DNA from: Chthonomonas sp.
GTDB lineage: Bacteria > Armatimonadota > Fimbriimonadia > Fimbriimonadales > Fimbriimonadaceae
Direction of reading: 5' to 3'
Length of the DNA stretch: 64,000 nucleotides
Assembly: GCA_016788115.1 (NCBI GenBank)
Contig: JAEURR010000007.1
Span: 278,488-342,487 of the forward strand
The position numbers were made by a program, and so were the translations under genes. Below, piece by piece: positions 16,457-25,626 of the stretch. Numbering within the stretch: the stretch's first letter is position 1; every line of letters starts with the position of its first letter. The notes beneath the pieces are model-generated. The model worked only from the letters and a program-made list of their open reading frames with translations. It was not told where the DNA came from and ran no database searches.

Positions 16457-17533
16457 TTACCGCTTGATCTTCTCTTCCATACCGTGGCCGAGCGTCGGCT
16501 CTTTGATCTCGCGGACCGGATCCAGCAAGACCGTCTTATTGTCGTACACCCACGGCGTATTCCACAGCATCTTCAGCGCTGTGAACAGCCCCATCGAGAA
16601 GTACCGATCAGGGAACATCTTGGCTGCCTCGTCCTCGATCTTCCGGACGTAACGCGGAGAAGCCTGCGGGAAGAGGTGGTGCGCCACGTGTGCGCCGAAG
16701 TGCGAGTGCATGGCATCCAGCCAACCGAAGCCCTTGGGCAACGTGACCGTCAGCGACGAACCCAGCACGTCGGACTCATCGGCGAGCGGATTCAAAAAGT
16801 GGTTGGTCGCGATGTAGCTGATGACAATGGCGTTGGCGATCAGCAAGGGGATCAGATAACCAAATGCGAACACCTGGACACCGAACATGAGCGAGACGCC
16901 GATCCATGCGCAAGTCATCACCGCGAACTGCGCGAACATAACGAGTTTCTCGTAGCTCGAAACCTTTTTGCTCAGCCAGTACGTGAAGTACATGCGCATG
17001 GTTTGCTGGTTCATGCGATAAGTGAACGAGCCGAAAATGACCAAATTACGGAGCAACGGATTGAGTCGGTAGAGCCACTGCAAGATGGGGCTCCTCTCGT
17101 AATGCTCCATCGTGAACAGGTGGTCGGGATCGATCCCTTCAACCTGCGTGTGACCGTGGTGCTCGGCATTGTGCCAACGTCGCCACAGTTTTGGGCTGAT
17201 CCAGAACGGGCTGAACCCGATCCCGGCCAGCAGGTCACGAGCAGCCAGATTCTTGACCGCTCCGCCATGACAAATGTCGTGCGCGACAAAGCCCATGCAA
17301 CCGAAGCTGTGGCCAATCGCGATCGAGACGAGTGGCGCAAGCCACCACGAGAAGTGAGTCGCCAACAGCCACCAGCCCCCCGCGATGATCGCGGCGTGGA
17401 AAGGCAGCCACAGAAGTGCGGTGAAATCCGCCTTGAAGTAGTGATCGGGAAGGACCTTGCGGAGTTGCTGCCGGTAGTTCGGAATCGATCGTTCTGCTTT
17501 GGATGAAGACTGCTCGGGAGCGAGAGTTGCCAT
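16457..17533 (-). CDS. fatty acid desaturase
   Basis: Membrane di-iron desaturase that introduces double bonds into acyl chains and adjusts membrane fluidity. All three histidine boxes are present: HDICHGG, HNAEHHGHT and HVAHHLF, with two pairs of membrane helices. With ATG 17533 the protein is 358 residues; ATGs at 17545 and 17584 are alternatives. CATAAT on the minus strand at 17544-17549 lies 10 nt before ATG 17533, which would exclude the longer forms. Divergent from the terminase gene. Confidence 0.88.
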   Translation of the reverse strand: MATLAPEQSSSKAERSIPNYRQQLRKVLPDHYFKADFTALLWLPFHAAIIAGGWWLLATHFSWWLAPLVSIAIGHSFGCMGFVAHDICHGGAVKNLAARDLLAGIGFSPFWISPKLWRRWHNAEHHGHTQVEGIDPDHLFTMEHYERSPILQWLYRLNPLLRNLVIFGSFTYRMNQQTMRMYFTYWLSKKVSSYEKLVMFAQFAVMTCAWIGVSLMFGVQVFAFGYLIPLLIANAIVISYIATNHFLNPLADESDVLGSSLTVTLPKGFGWLDAMHSHFGAHVAHHLFPQASPRYVRKIEDEAAKMFPDRYFSMGLFTALKMLWNTPWVYDNKTVLLDPVREIKEPTLGHGMEEKIKR

Positions 17534-17628
17534 GCGTAGACTCATTATGCGCGTCTGGCTGGTCCGAATGCGACCATTGGCCAAATTCGCAGAGGTTGAC
17601 GGCGCGGCGCCGTCGAGCCGGATGGATC

Positions 17629-18906
17629 GTGCATTCGACCTTGGCTCTGCTTGAACCGATCTGGCGCCCCCACCCAGGCCAGCTCCAGTTTTTGACCGAG
17701 ACCGCCAAGTTCCGCGTGCTCGCCTGCGGGCGGCGATGGGGCAAGTCGGACGCCTGCGCAGTACAACTTTTGGACGGGCTCTTGGGCTCGAAACCGATGC
17801 GCGCGTTGCTGCTCGCCCCGACCGCGGCCCAGGCCTCTTTGATCTTTGATCGCCTCGTCGATCTGACCGAGCAAGTTGGGCTCGGCAATCCCAAGGCCAA
17901 ACGAACTCCTTATCCCCGACTCACGCTCGGCGCACACAAAGTCATCGCACGATCGGGCAAGACCGGAAACTACCTCCGAGGGCTCGAAGCCACCGATATC
18001 ATCATCGACGAAGCCGCCTTCGTGGCCGAAGAGACCATCACTCAGGTCGCGCTGCCAATGCTGGCGACCACCGGCGGTCGGCTCACGCTCGTAAGCACCC
18101 CGCAAGGAATGAACCACTTCTGGCGGTTCTATGAACAAGGGCGTGCTGGGCAGCACGGCATTTCCTGTCAGCACGGACCAACCTCGCAAAATCCGCTCGT
18201 CAGTCCGGAATTTCTTGAGATCCAGCGGGGCCTCGTCAGCGAACGGGTCTACCGCGTGGAGTACGAGGCGGAGTTCATTGACTCGAACGGGAGGATCTTC
18301 CGAGCCGAGATGCTCGATCGATGTGTGGTCCCGAGGATCGACCGACGAGCTGACGACCCGGTCGTCATCGGCGTGGATTGGGCCAAATACTCCGACTCGA
18401 CCGCCGTCGTCGTGTGCGCTGGTTCGCGCGAGGCTTGCCGCATCCTGGAAGCCTCGGCTTGGAACCTGCTCTCGTGGCACGAGCAGTTGCAGCGAGTCCA
18501 TGACATCGTCGAGCGCTATCCCGGCGCACGCGTGATCTGCGACGCCACTGGAGTAGGCGATCCGCTACTGGAGACACTCCAAACGAAGTGCGAGCGGCAC
18601 GCTCCAGAGGGGGTCGTCTTTACGGCTCCGGAGAAGCAGCGGATGATCGAATCCCTGGCCTGGATGGTTGAGCAAGGGCACCTCAAGACTGAGCCGCACC
18701 CCGAGCTCATGAAGCAGCTTCTCCACTTCGAAGGCAAGGTGACCCGCGCCGGAAACGTCCGACTCGGCGCGGCCTCGGGTTACCACGACGACCTCGTGAT
18801 CGCCCTTGCTCTCGCCACCTCGCGTATGCCCCAGCCATACAACCTGCGCGTTCAGATGGGTTCTGAACGCAAATTTTCACGCAACCCCCAAGGAGAATCC
18901 GCATGA
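17629..18906 (+). CDS. phage terminase large subunit-like protein
   Basis: Homologue of the packaging motor of tailed phages. It has an ATPase domain with Walker A ACGRRWGKSD, Walker B DIIIDEAAF and coupling motif LVSTPQG, then an RNase H-like nuclease domain starting VIGVDWAKYSDSTAVVV with later acidic residues (VICDATGVGDP, GYHDDLVIAL). At about 425 residues it appears full length and intact. GTG 17629 is my preferred start because homology begins shortly after; the open frame reaches 17503, overlapping the divergent gene. It overlaps the portal gene by ATGA. No small terminase, protease or capsid genes are nearby. Confidence 0.85.
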   Translation: MHSTLALLEPIWRPHPGQLQFLTETAKFRVLACGRRWGKSDACAVQLLDGLLGSKPMRALLLAPTAAQASLIFDRLVDLTEQVGLGNPKAKRTPYPRLTLGAHKVIARSGKTGNYLRGLEATDIIIDEAAFVAEETITQVALPMLATTGGRLTLVSTPQGMNHFWRFYEQGRAGQHGISCQHGPTSQNPLVSPEFLEIQRGLVSERVYRVEYEAEFIDSNGRIFRAEMLDRCVVPRIDRRADDPVVIGVDWAKYSDSTAVVVCAGSREACRILEASAWNLLSWHEQLQRVHDIVERYPGARVICDATGVGDPLLETLQTKCERHAPEGVVFTAPEKQRMIESLAWMVEQGHLKTEPHPELMKQLLHFEGKVTRAGNVRLGAASGYHDDLVIALALATSRMPQPYNLRVQMGSERKFSRNPQGESA

Positions 18907-19985
18907 AGAAACTGTTCAGCAAACGATCGCGCCGCGTCGAACGAGAGTCCGCGCCGACGCTGACGACCTACCAACGGCAAGCCCTCGCCGCCCAAGGCTT
19001 GCCTCCCGGCGAGATTTCGTACGAGACGTACGCGGCCATGGAGCGCGACTCCATGGTCCAGACCGCTTTGACGATCAAACGGCTCGCCGTTGTGGCCGCC
19101 GATTACACCATTGAGTCGGCAAACTCAAGCCCCGAGGCATCCCGCAATGCCGAGTTCGTGGCGGAGTCGTTCGAGCTCATGGACGGTTCTCCACTCACAA
19201 TCCTCAACCAAGCTATGGGCGCATTTGCCAGCGGAGCCAGCATCCAAGAACTCGTGTTTGAGCCTACGCGAACCCACGCCAAGCTCGTGGCTGTCCGACC
19301 CAAGGACCCTAGCCTGTTCGGGTTCGAATTCGACGAGTTCGGTCGCCTGGAGCATCTGAGCTTGCGGTTGCCCGGAACCAACGAACGCCGGATCCCGCGG
19401 TCCAAGTTCGCGATCTACTTCAACCGCGCCAGCTATCGACATCCGAAGGGGCAAAGCGATCTCGACGCGGCTCATCGCCACTGGCTCGCCAAGCAGGCGT
19501 TGCTGAACGCATGGAAACTCCACCTAGAGCGGTACGCGTCCCCAACCGTACTCGCCAAGTACCAGCGCGGACTGCCGCAAGCCGAGCAATCGTCCATCCT
19601 GAGCGCGCTCGAAACGCTGCACCAAAACACGGCCATCGTCTTCCCTAATGAAATCGAACTCTCGACGCTCGGCGGCCAAAGGGACGCCATCAGCGGGTTC
19701 CTGGATGCGATGGAGTTCCATAATCGCGAGATGGCCCGCTCAATTCTGGGTCAAACCCTGACCACGGACGAGGGGCGTCGCGTGGGCTCTCTTGCGCTTG
19801 GCAAGGTCCACCTGCAGGTCATGCTGCTGCAGATCGCGGCGATACGCAAGGAGCTTGCCGACGCGGTCATGACCGAGCAGATCATCCGTCCAATGATCGA
19901 GCTGAATTTCGGGCCGGGGAACATCCCTCGATTCCGCTTCGAGGCGACTCGCCCCGAGGCGTTCATCACCGGAATCGTCGACTAG
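18903..19985 (+). CDS. Mu-type phage portal protein (DUF935, gp29-like)
   Basis: 360-residue homologue of the Mu gp29 portal family, the ring through which DNA enters the capsid. Recognisable features are the N-terminal YETYAAMERDSMVQTALTIKRLAVVAADYTIE, a central ALLNAWKLHLERYASPTVLAKY and the segment EFHNREMARSILGQTLTTDEGRRVGS. The frame is intact. It follows the terminase with an ATGA overlap and its TAG is formed by the same CTAG palindrome that gives the stop of the convergent lipoprotein gene. No other structural phage gene is present. Confidence 0.82.
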   Translation: MKKLFSKRSRRVERESAPTLTTYQRQALAAQGLPPGEISYETYAAMERDSMVQTALTIKRLAVVAADYTIESANSSPEASRNAEFVAESFELMDGSPLTILNQAMGAFASGASIQELVFEPTRTHAKLVAVRPKDPSLFGFEFDEFGRLEHLSLRLPGTNERRIPRSKFAIYFNRASYRHPKGQSDLDAAHRHWLAKQALLNAWKLHLERYASPTVLAKYQRGLPQAEQSSILSALETLHQNTAIVFPNEIELSTLGGQRDAISGFLDAMEFHNREMARSILGQTLTTDEGRRVGSLALGKVHLQVMLLQIAAIRKELADAVMTEQIIRPMIELNFGPGNIPRFRFEATRPEAFITGIVD

Positions 19986-20773
19986 CGCGTGGTGAGTTCG
20001 ACGAAGTCAATCTGGGCGCGGCGGGCTGGGTCAGCTGCGTCCTCTTGGCCCGACACGATGGCGAGATAGATTTTTCCGGCTACAAATGTGAACGTCTTGG
20101 ATGCCACCACGACCACCGAATCGGAATCGGAGTCGCGAGCTTGCATGAGGCGTGTGCCTGCATCGATGTCCAACACAGAGTTGCCTTCGAACTTGCCGAA
20201 GTTGATGTTATTCGTTTGGAACAGCGGCTTCAGGGAAGAGAGCGGATCCGCAGGGTTTGCCGTCTGGAAGTTGATCTGACGTGGATCGCGGCCCACCGAC
20301 GGGATGTAGCCGTTCAGGATGAGCAAGCGTGCCTTGCCCGCGACCGGTCGGCGGCTGATGGGAATGCGCAGAATCTGGAGCGCCTTCTCGTCTTCGTCGC
20401 CATAGTTTTGCTTGCCGAACATTACGATCAGACTATCGCTGTCGTTCAGGAACTCGTCGTTGATGCGGTCCAGTTCGGCAGCCGTGGCGACATCGTTCAC
20501 CGAGATATCGGTTGCGCCATCGGTCTCAAACGTATCATTGATCGATTGGAAGTCGGCTGTGCCACCGCGAAAGGCAATGTTGCTCGCGATGACGCTGTCG
20601 TCCACCGCCACACTCAGCCCCGCAGTGTTGTCCGGAACGAGGTTGAATATCCGAATGGTTGGAGCTGGCAAGCGATCGTAGGCGCTCCCGCTGGAAGTTC
20701 CGCCGCCGCCGCATCCCACAAGGCTCATGCTTGTGGCACAAACCGCGCTCGCCAAAATCAACCATTTCTTCAT
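19982..20773 (-). CDS. DUF4397 lipoprotein
   Basis: Predicted lipoprotein of 263 residues: signal peptide with lipobox SLVGC (Cys21), a Gly/Ser linker, then a DUF4397-type beta-rich region (IRIFNLVPDNTAGLSVAVDD) and further beta strands. Probably surface or periplasmic; function unknown. It follows the McsA-like gene by 28 nt and so may be the last gene of the ilvE operon. Confidence 0.75.
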   Translation of the reverse strand: MKKWLILASAVCATSMSLVGCGGGGTSSGSAYDRLPAPTIRIFNLVPDNTAGLSVAVDDSVIASNIAFRGGTADFQSINDTFETDGATDISVNDVATAAELDRINDEFLNDSDSLIVMFGKQNYGDEDEKALQILRIPISRRPVAGKARLLILNGYIPSVGRDPRQINFQTANPADPLSSLKPLFQTNNINFGKFEGNSVLDIDAGTRLMQARDSDSDSVVVVASKTFTFVAGKIYLAIVSGQEDAADPARRAQIDFVELTTR

Positions 20774-20801
20774 CTGCACGTTCCGTCTAAGATACCGGAT
20801 T

Positions 20802-21014
20802 CTAGGACGCTTCAGGAGCGTTCGCGGATTCACTCTTTCCCGCGATTCCGAACACTTCGTAACACAGGGGACAGCCGAGCAGGTGCGTCTGCCGATACTT
20901 CGTATGCGTCCAACCGCACGCCGGGCATCGTTCGCGACTCACGACCGACCCAACCAGGTTGTCCGAGACCTGTTGGACAAGCTCATCGACACGGTGTACA
21001 GATCGTGTCTTCAA
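20802..21014 (-). CDS. McsA-like single zinc finger protein
   Basis: 70-residue protein whose middle, CPACGWTHTKYRQTH then LGCPLCYEVF, matches the CPxCG...GCxxCY zinc fingers of McsA (activator of the McsB arginine kinase) and related UvrB/UvrC-motif proteins. It has only one finger and no UVR motif. Start is TTG, overlapping the ilvE stop as TTGA, so it is translationally coupled to ilvE. A metal- or stress-sensing adaptor role is inference. Confidence 0.65.
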   Translation of the reverse strand: MKTRSVHRVDELVQQVSDNLVGSVVSRERCPACGWTHTKYRQTHLLGCPLCYEVFGIAGKSESANAPEAS

Positions 21015-21886
21015 TCGAATGGCACGCCGGTCGACGTGTGCGCATGGAACAGGTCGGTCAGTTGCAGCGTGATAGGGCCGGGCTTGCCGGTGCCGATCTT
21101 CTGGGTGTCAAGCGTCACCATTCCGATGATCTCAGCTGCCGTTCCGGTCAAGAATGCTTCCTCAGCTGCATACAAATCGAACGGGGTCAATCGCTCCTCA
21201 ACCACCTCATACCCTGCTTGTCGCGCAAGCATGATCGCGGTGTCCCGCGTGATCCCCTGCAGGATCCCCGAGCTCGGGTGCGGCGTTCGGATGACGCCCT
21301 TGGTGACAATGAAAACATTGTCGCCGGTGCATTCGGCCACCTCGCCCTGGCGGTTGAGCATCAGCCCTTCGCCCGCTCCAGCGCGGTTCGCCTCGGCTTT
21401 AGCGAGAATGTTCGTGGCATAGCCGCCGATGCACTTCAGGCGCGGATCCAGTGAATCCGGCGAGATCTTCCGGTAACTCGTGGTGATGACGTCGAGACCG
21501 TGCTCATAGTCTTCGGCCTTGTACAGCGCCAGCGCGTTCACCATCACCATGACGTTTGGTTCGCGATTAATGTTCTTCGGATCCAGGCCTAAGCCTGTAC
21601 CGCGTGTGACGTTCAAGCGGATATATCCATCCGTCAAGTCGGCCTGCTTACATGTATCGAGGATAATCTTCCGCATCTCGGGCTGCGAGATCGACATCTC
21701 GTACTGGAGGTAGCGGCACCCGTGGTACAGCCGCTCCAAGTGCTCGTCCAGCTTGAAAATCCGGCGATTGTAGATCCGGATCCCCTCGAACAAACCGTCC
21801 CCGTAGAGGTGAGCATGGTCAGCGACCGAGGTGACTGCGCTCTCCAAAGGCATCACCGTACCGTTGAGCCAGACAAGTTTGGGCAT
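21011..21886 (-). CDS. ilvE: branched-chain amino acid aminotransferase
   Basis: PLP enzyme of fold type IV that makes or degrades Val, Leu and Ile. About 291 residues, with YGDGLFEGIRIY, IRLNVTRG, the lysine in PRLKCIGGYATNILAKAEA, GEVAECTGDNVFIV and EAFLTGTAAEI. D-amino acid aminotransferase and aminodeoxychorismate lyase are relatives, but length and motifs favour IlvE. ATG 21886 is preferred to GTG 21892 because TACACT on the minus strand lies 7 nt upstream and no ribosome site is seen. Heads an operon with the McsA-like and DUF4397 genes. Confidence 0.9.
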   Translation of the reverse strand: MPKLVWLNGTVMPLESAVTSVADHAHLYGDGLFEGIRIYNRRIFKLDEHLERLYHGCRYLQYEMSISQPEMRKIILDTCKQADLTDGYIRLNVTRGTGLGLDPKNINREPNVMVMVNALALYKAEDYEHGLDVITTSYRKISPDSLDPRLKCIGGYATNILAKAEANRAGAGEGLMLNRQGEVAECTGDNVFIVTKGVIRTPHPSSGILQGITRDTAIMLARQAGYEVVEERLTPFDLYAAEEAFLTGTAAEIIGMVTLDTQKIGTGKPGPITLQLTDLFHAHTSTGVPFD

Positions 21887-21893
21887 GAGCACC

Positions 21894-21899
21894 AGTGTA
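21894..21899 (-). promoter_or_regulatory. -10-like hexamer before ilvE
   Basis: TACACT on the minus strand, 7 nt before ATG 21886. Predicted leader is 0-1 nt. Confidence 0.4.
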
Positions 21900-21935
21900 C
21901 CGCCCCCGCCTGCGGCCCACCAGAAATGGCTACAT

Positions 21936-21961
21936 GGGTTCAGGCTCGAACCCGATATAAT
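21936..21961 (+). promoter_or_regulatory. inverted repeat overlapping a consensus -10
   Basis: GGGTTC and GAACCC (21936-21941, 21948-21953) form a 6+6+6 inverted repeat that ends 2 nt before TATAAT (21956-21961). It covers the spacer and -35 region of the vanW promoter, as expected for an operator. The transcript would have a leader of about 65 nt. Confidence 0.5.
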
Positions 21962-22032
21962 GTACGGGAATCGACAGATTGACCGGGAACCCGCTCAAGC
22001 ACTTTTGGTTCTAACGCACTGGCATCGTATCC

Positions 22033-23415
22033 ATGAAAAAGTTCGCAATGATCTCCTTGAGTGTCCTGGCGGGTGCAACTGCACTGCTTGGGATCGTCGC
22101 TGCGCAACACGTGCCGGTCCTGCCAGAGAACTCGAAGGTCGGCGAGGTCGCTGTAGGCGGACTCAATTACGAAGACGCCATCACCAAGGTCAAAGCCTGG
22201 TGGGGTGCGCGGCAAATGGACCCGATCACGCTGAACGCCAAGGGGCTCAGGTCAACTCTGCAGCCGCGCAAACCGTTCGAGTTTGGACTCAAGCTTGACG
22301 CCGAAGCTTCGGTCCGCAAGATCCCTCTCGCGACGTTCACGGAAGAGTTGTCCACCAAAGTTGGGCTCTCGGACGCCGATGCGAAGACCGAGTTTGTCTG
22401 GCTCCTCGACGAGGCACGCGTGACCGCGCTCGCCAAGTTCGTCGAGCAGAATCGGGAGCCTGCTACTCCGGCCAAGGTGACCTTTGCAAACGGCGCGATC
22501 AAACTCAAACCGGAAGTTTCGACCATCGAGCTGGATCGGGACGCCCTACTTGAGAACCTCGTAAAGGCGACGATGACGGGAGAGGAGTCCACGCTGCCGG
22601 TCAAAGAAGCACCGAAGACTATTCCGGACGATGAACTGAAGAAGATCCAGCATGTCATGGCGAGCTTCACCACGAAGTTTTCCGCAAGCAACCGACCGCG
22701 GTCCAGCAACATTCGCCTCGCAAGTTCAAAGATCGACGGGACGATCATCATGCCGGGCGAGAGCTTTAGCTACAACGAGACCGTCGGGCAACGAACGATC
22801 AAGAACGGATTCCAGGAAGCGGGCGTCTTCGTCAACGGCCGGCACGATACCGGTGTCGGCGGTGGCATCTGCCAAGTGAGCACGACGCTATACAACGCCT
22901 CGCTGCTGGCAAACATGCCGATTCTGCAGCGACGCAGTCACTCGCTTCCAGTGCCATACGTGCCCGTCGGTCGCGACGCCACCGTGGACTGGGGAAGCGC
23001 CGATTTCAAGTTCAAAAACGATAAAGACTTCCCGATTGCAGTCTCCACATTCTACAAGCCGGGCGAGCTCACTGTCCGACTGCTGGGTGTCAAGGACCCA
23101 ACCCTCAAGATCGAGTTCGCGACCGGCGCCCGTAAGTACTGGGCCAACGGCGTCCGGCAAGTTCGGGACGCCTCTCTCCCGCTCGGCAAGACCGTCATCG
23201 AAGAGAAAGGCTCTGGCGGCCAAAGCGTCACTGTGTACCGGCTCGTGTACCAAAATGGCAAGCTGGTCAAGCGTGAGTCGCTCGGCCAGAGCATTTACGG
23301 TGGCTCACCGCGCGTTATTCGCGTCGGGACAAGAAAGGTCGCTGCTCGTGTCGCACCCGCCGTTCCGGCTGCCCCCCCTGCTTCAGCTCCCGCTACGGGC
23401 GCCGCAGACGAATAA
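22033..23415 (+). CDS. VanW family protein, exported
   Basis: 460-residue protein with an N-terminal signal anchor (MKKFAMISLSVLAGATALLGIVAA), a peptidoglycan-binding-like region (about 30-200), the VanW domain (about 205-350, with MPGESFSYNETVGQR, GGGICQVSTTLYNASLLA and HSLPVPYVPVGRDATVDWG) and a G5-like C-terminal segment. VanW domains are linked to cell wall metabolism, but the reaction is unknown. A Pro/Ala-rich tail overlaps the convergent gene by 23 nt. Confidence 0.88.
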   Translation: MKKFAMISLSVLAGATALLGIVAAQHVPVLPENSKVGEVAVGGLNYEDAITKVKAWWGARQMDPITLNAKGLRSTLQPRKPFEFGLKLDAEASVRKIPLATFTEELSTKVGLSDADAKTEFVWLLDEARVTALAKFVEQNREPATPAKVTFANGAIKLKPEVSTIELDRDALLENLVKATMTGEESTLPVKEAPKTIPDDELKKIQHVMASFTTKFSASNRPRSSNIRLASSKIDGTIIMPGESFSYNETVGQRTIKNGFQEAGVFVNGRHDTGVGGGICQVSTTLYNASLLANMPILQRRSHSLPVPYVPVGRDATVDWGSADFKFKNDKDFPIAVSTFYKPGELTVRLLGVKDPTLKIEFATGARKYWANGVRQVRDASLPLGKTVIEEKGSGGQSVTVYRLVYQNGKLVKRESLGQSIYGGSPRVIRVGTRKVAARVAPAVPAAPPASAPATGAADE

Positions 23416-25216
23416 GTTCAAACGTCGGTCCGGACACCTCGATCTCACCCAACGACCGCAAGTCTGCCACGCCCGGGTACGCCTCGGGAGTCGGCGCAAC
23501 CAAGTAGTCTGCCCCCGCCTCTTCGATGAGCGCACGCCGCTCGTCCAAACTGGCAGGCCCCAAAAAGACTTGAGTGATCAGGTTCCGACGACGACCGTAA
23601 TCCGGGGTCTCGCTCCAGTGACCCGCGTATGTGTACGCTCCCGTGAGGCCGCTCAGCAGCGGGTTCAAGTCAGGCATCGCGGGCTGACCAAAGGAGTCCA
23701 CTTCCCCTTCGATGGCGGCGGGGATCCCGGGTGGGGCGAGCACGACAAGGCGTTCATGGCGACCCTTCAACGCACGGACGATGCGCACGACGTCGTCGTT
23801 GTACCGGACCGGGTGGACGGTCGTGTTCGAGACATTGGTGCGGAATAGGAGTTGCTCCCGCGCCAGCCAGCGGACGCTTGAGCCGCCCATCAGCAGGATC
23901 AGTACCAGAGTCGCCATGTTGCGCTTGAGCTGGTCCCGGTGCTGAACCATCGCCTCGATCCCCAGTGCCGCCAGAATCCCAAGCGGGATCATCCACCCCA
24001 TGGCGAGCTTCCTTTGGAACAGTGCCGGGAAGTACGGCGCAACCATTCCGACCAACGCCCAGGACACCACCAGATTCCAGCCAAGTCGATCGGTGGCGAG
24101 CAGAGTCGCCGCCACCACTGAACAGCCAAACACCGTGACCCAAGCCACCATTCCCATCCAGTACCCCTGGTCACCGCCGGTCGGAGTGCTGAGTCCAAAG
24201 AGCAGGAGCGGTCCGAGCGTCACGATCCCCAGCCCGATCCACCGCGCGAGACTCATCGCTTGACCACGCCCCATGCCGATCACCGCGCAGATCCACACCG
24301 GTAGGACTCCCGCGAACAATGCCCGAAAGTCGGGGGCATACGTCGGGGTCGCAGCGCGCGCCTGAAAAACTGTATCGTTCGCCAGGACGTGCAGGAACCA
24401 CAGGGCACTCGGGATCGCCCCCGCACCCATGATCGCTGCCCGGCCGGTCCAAGCCCAGGTGAATGTCCGACTCGCAATCGCGGTTCCGACGAACGCCACT
24501 GCGGCCAAGGTCAGCAGAAGCACATCGTAGCTGTGGATGTTCATCAGCGCGAGCATCGCCAACGCCCCGGGAATCACCGGTTTCCATGAGTGCTGCGACT
24601 GCAACAGTGCACTCAGGAAGACCAGCATCAGACACAAGCTCACCACAAACAGTGAGTTTGTGAGGACCGACGGGAAGACGAAGATCTCCGGTTGCCAGAC
24701 GTCGACCGGCAACCGAGAGCGCATGAGCTCGGCGATTGGCTGCGCCGTCGGCCGCGTCATCACGATGCCAAAGTTGTGCCATACCAAGAAGCCGATGCCG
24801 CCGCCGAAGCAGGCAATGCTGAGCGCAAGTTTGGCGGCATAGTCCGACTGCGTGATGCCAGCAATGAACTTCGCCAATAGCCGCACCAGCACATAAGTGA
24901 GCACTACACGCGCGAGCCACATCGCCAGCGGAATCCCCGTCAGCTTGGCAATCCAACCCAGAATCAAGAAGTACGCGTGGAACGTGAGGCCCGGCTGGGT
25001 ATCGACGGCAAAACGGTTGTCGAAGAGAACTCTCCCTTCGGCCGCCTGGCGCATCCAAGCGGCATACACCATGTGGTCATCGAAGTTGTACTGGATCCCC
25101 AGGTAGTGTCCGCCATTCAGGAGGAAACCGATGAGCGTTGGCAATCCGGCAACGATGGCGAGCGCGAGCGCGAACCGCTTCGAGAACCGCCAAAAGGTGT
25201 CGAGCTGAGGTTCCAT
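23393..25216 (-). CDS. multi-pass membrane protein, glycosyltransferase-like (GT-C style)
   Basis: 607 residues with about eleven to twelve helices and a soluble C-terminal domain (from about 490). An early loop after helix 1 has YNFDDHMVYAAWMRQAAEGRVLFDNRF, with the acidic pair typical of GT-C lipid-linked sugar transferases, but I do not recognise the family. If it is GT-C, it would transfer a sugar from a polyprenyl carrier outside the inner membrane. It precedes the small exported gene 25231 in the reverse orientation, with 14 nt between them, so they may be cotranscribed. Confidence 0.6.
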   Translation of the reverse strand: MEPQLDTFWRFSKRFALALAIVAGLPTLIGFLLNGGHYLGIQYNFDDHMVYAAWMRQAAEGRVLFDNRFAVDTQPGLTFHAYFLILGWIAKLTGIPLAMWLARVVLTYVLVRLLAKFIAGITQSDYAAKLALSIACFGGGIGFLVWHNFGIVMTRPTAQPIAELMRSRLPVDVWQPEIFVFPSVLTNSLFVVSLCLMLVFLSALLQSQHSWKPVIPGALAMLALMNIHSYDVLLLTLAAVAFVGTAIASRTFTWAWTGRAAIMGAGAIPSALWFLHVLANDTVFQARAATPTYAPDFRALFAGVLPVWICAVIGMGRGQAMSLARWIGLGIVTLGPLLLFGLSTPTGGDQGYWMGMVAWVTVFGCSVVAATLLATDRLGWNLVVSWALVGMVAPYFPALFQRKLAMGWMIPLGILAALGIEAMVQHRDQLKRNMATLVLILLMGGSSVRWLAREQLLFRTNVSNTTVHPVRYNDDVVRIVRALKGRHERLVVLAPPGIPAAIEGEVDSFGQPAMPDLNPLLSGLTGAYTYAGHWSETPDYGRRRNLITQVFLGPASLDERRALIEEAGADYLVAPTPEAYPGVADLRSLGEIEVSGPTFELIRLRRP

Positions 25217-25230
25217 GGATCAGCCAAGCG

Positions 25231-25611
25231 TCACTTGGGGATCGGGCGACCCATCTGCTTGTAAATCGACTCGATCAGCTTGATGTTGTTCGCCGCTTCT
25301 TTGTTCTTGGGGTCGACCTTGAGCGCCTCGCGGTATAGGCGCAACGATTTCGGATACTTCTCTCGCGGGCTCAGCAGCGGCGAATTCATAGTCGTCGTAC
25401 CGAAGTGAACCGTCGCATCGACGTACTTCTTCTTCGCAGTCGCGTCTTTCGGGTTTTTAGTGTATTTAGCCTTGGTGTCCTTATACGACTTCTCTGCCTG
25501 GCTCAGGGCAGCGCGAAGCTTCTTGGCGGCGGCAGGATCGGTCGTGTTCTGCGCGGCGGCCGAACCCAGTAGGGCGAGCATCATGATGGATACCGGAAGT
25601 GCTCGATTCAT
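25231..25611 (-). CDS. small exported TPR-like protein
   Basis: 126-residue protein with a signal peptide (MNRALPVSIMMLALLGSAAA) and a C-terminal half resembling a tetratricopeptide repeat (YPKSLRLYREALKVDPKNKEAANNIKLIESIYKQ). The middle is Lys-rich. Function unknown; probably an interaction module in the envelope. It lies 15 nt after the DUF4350 gene. Confidence 0.65.
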   Translation of the reverse strand: MNRALPVSIMMLALLGSAAAQNTTDPAAAKKLRAALSQAEKSYKDTKAKYTKNPKDATAKKKYVDATVHFGTTTMNSPLLSPREKYPKSLRLYREALKVDPKNKEAANNIKLIESIYKQMGRPIPK

Positions 25612-25626
25612 GGTCCGAACTATATC

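Noticed and set aside
16484-17506. 340-codon plus-strand frame
   Set aside because: Antisense to the desaturase, His/Arg/Gln-rich and without recognisable motifs.
20045-21454. 469-codon plus-strand frame
   Set aside because: Antisense to ilvE, the McsA-like gene and the DUF4397 gene; no domains and atypical composition.
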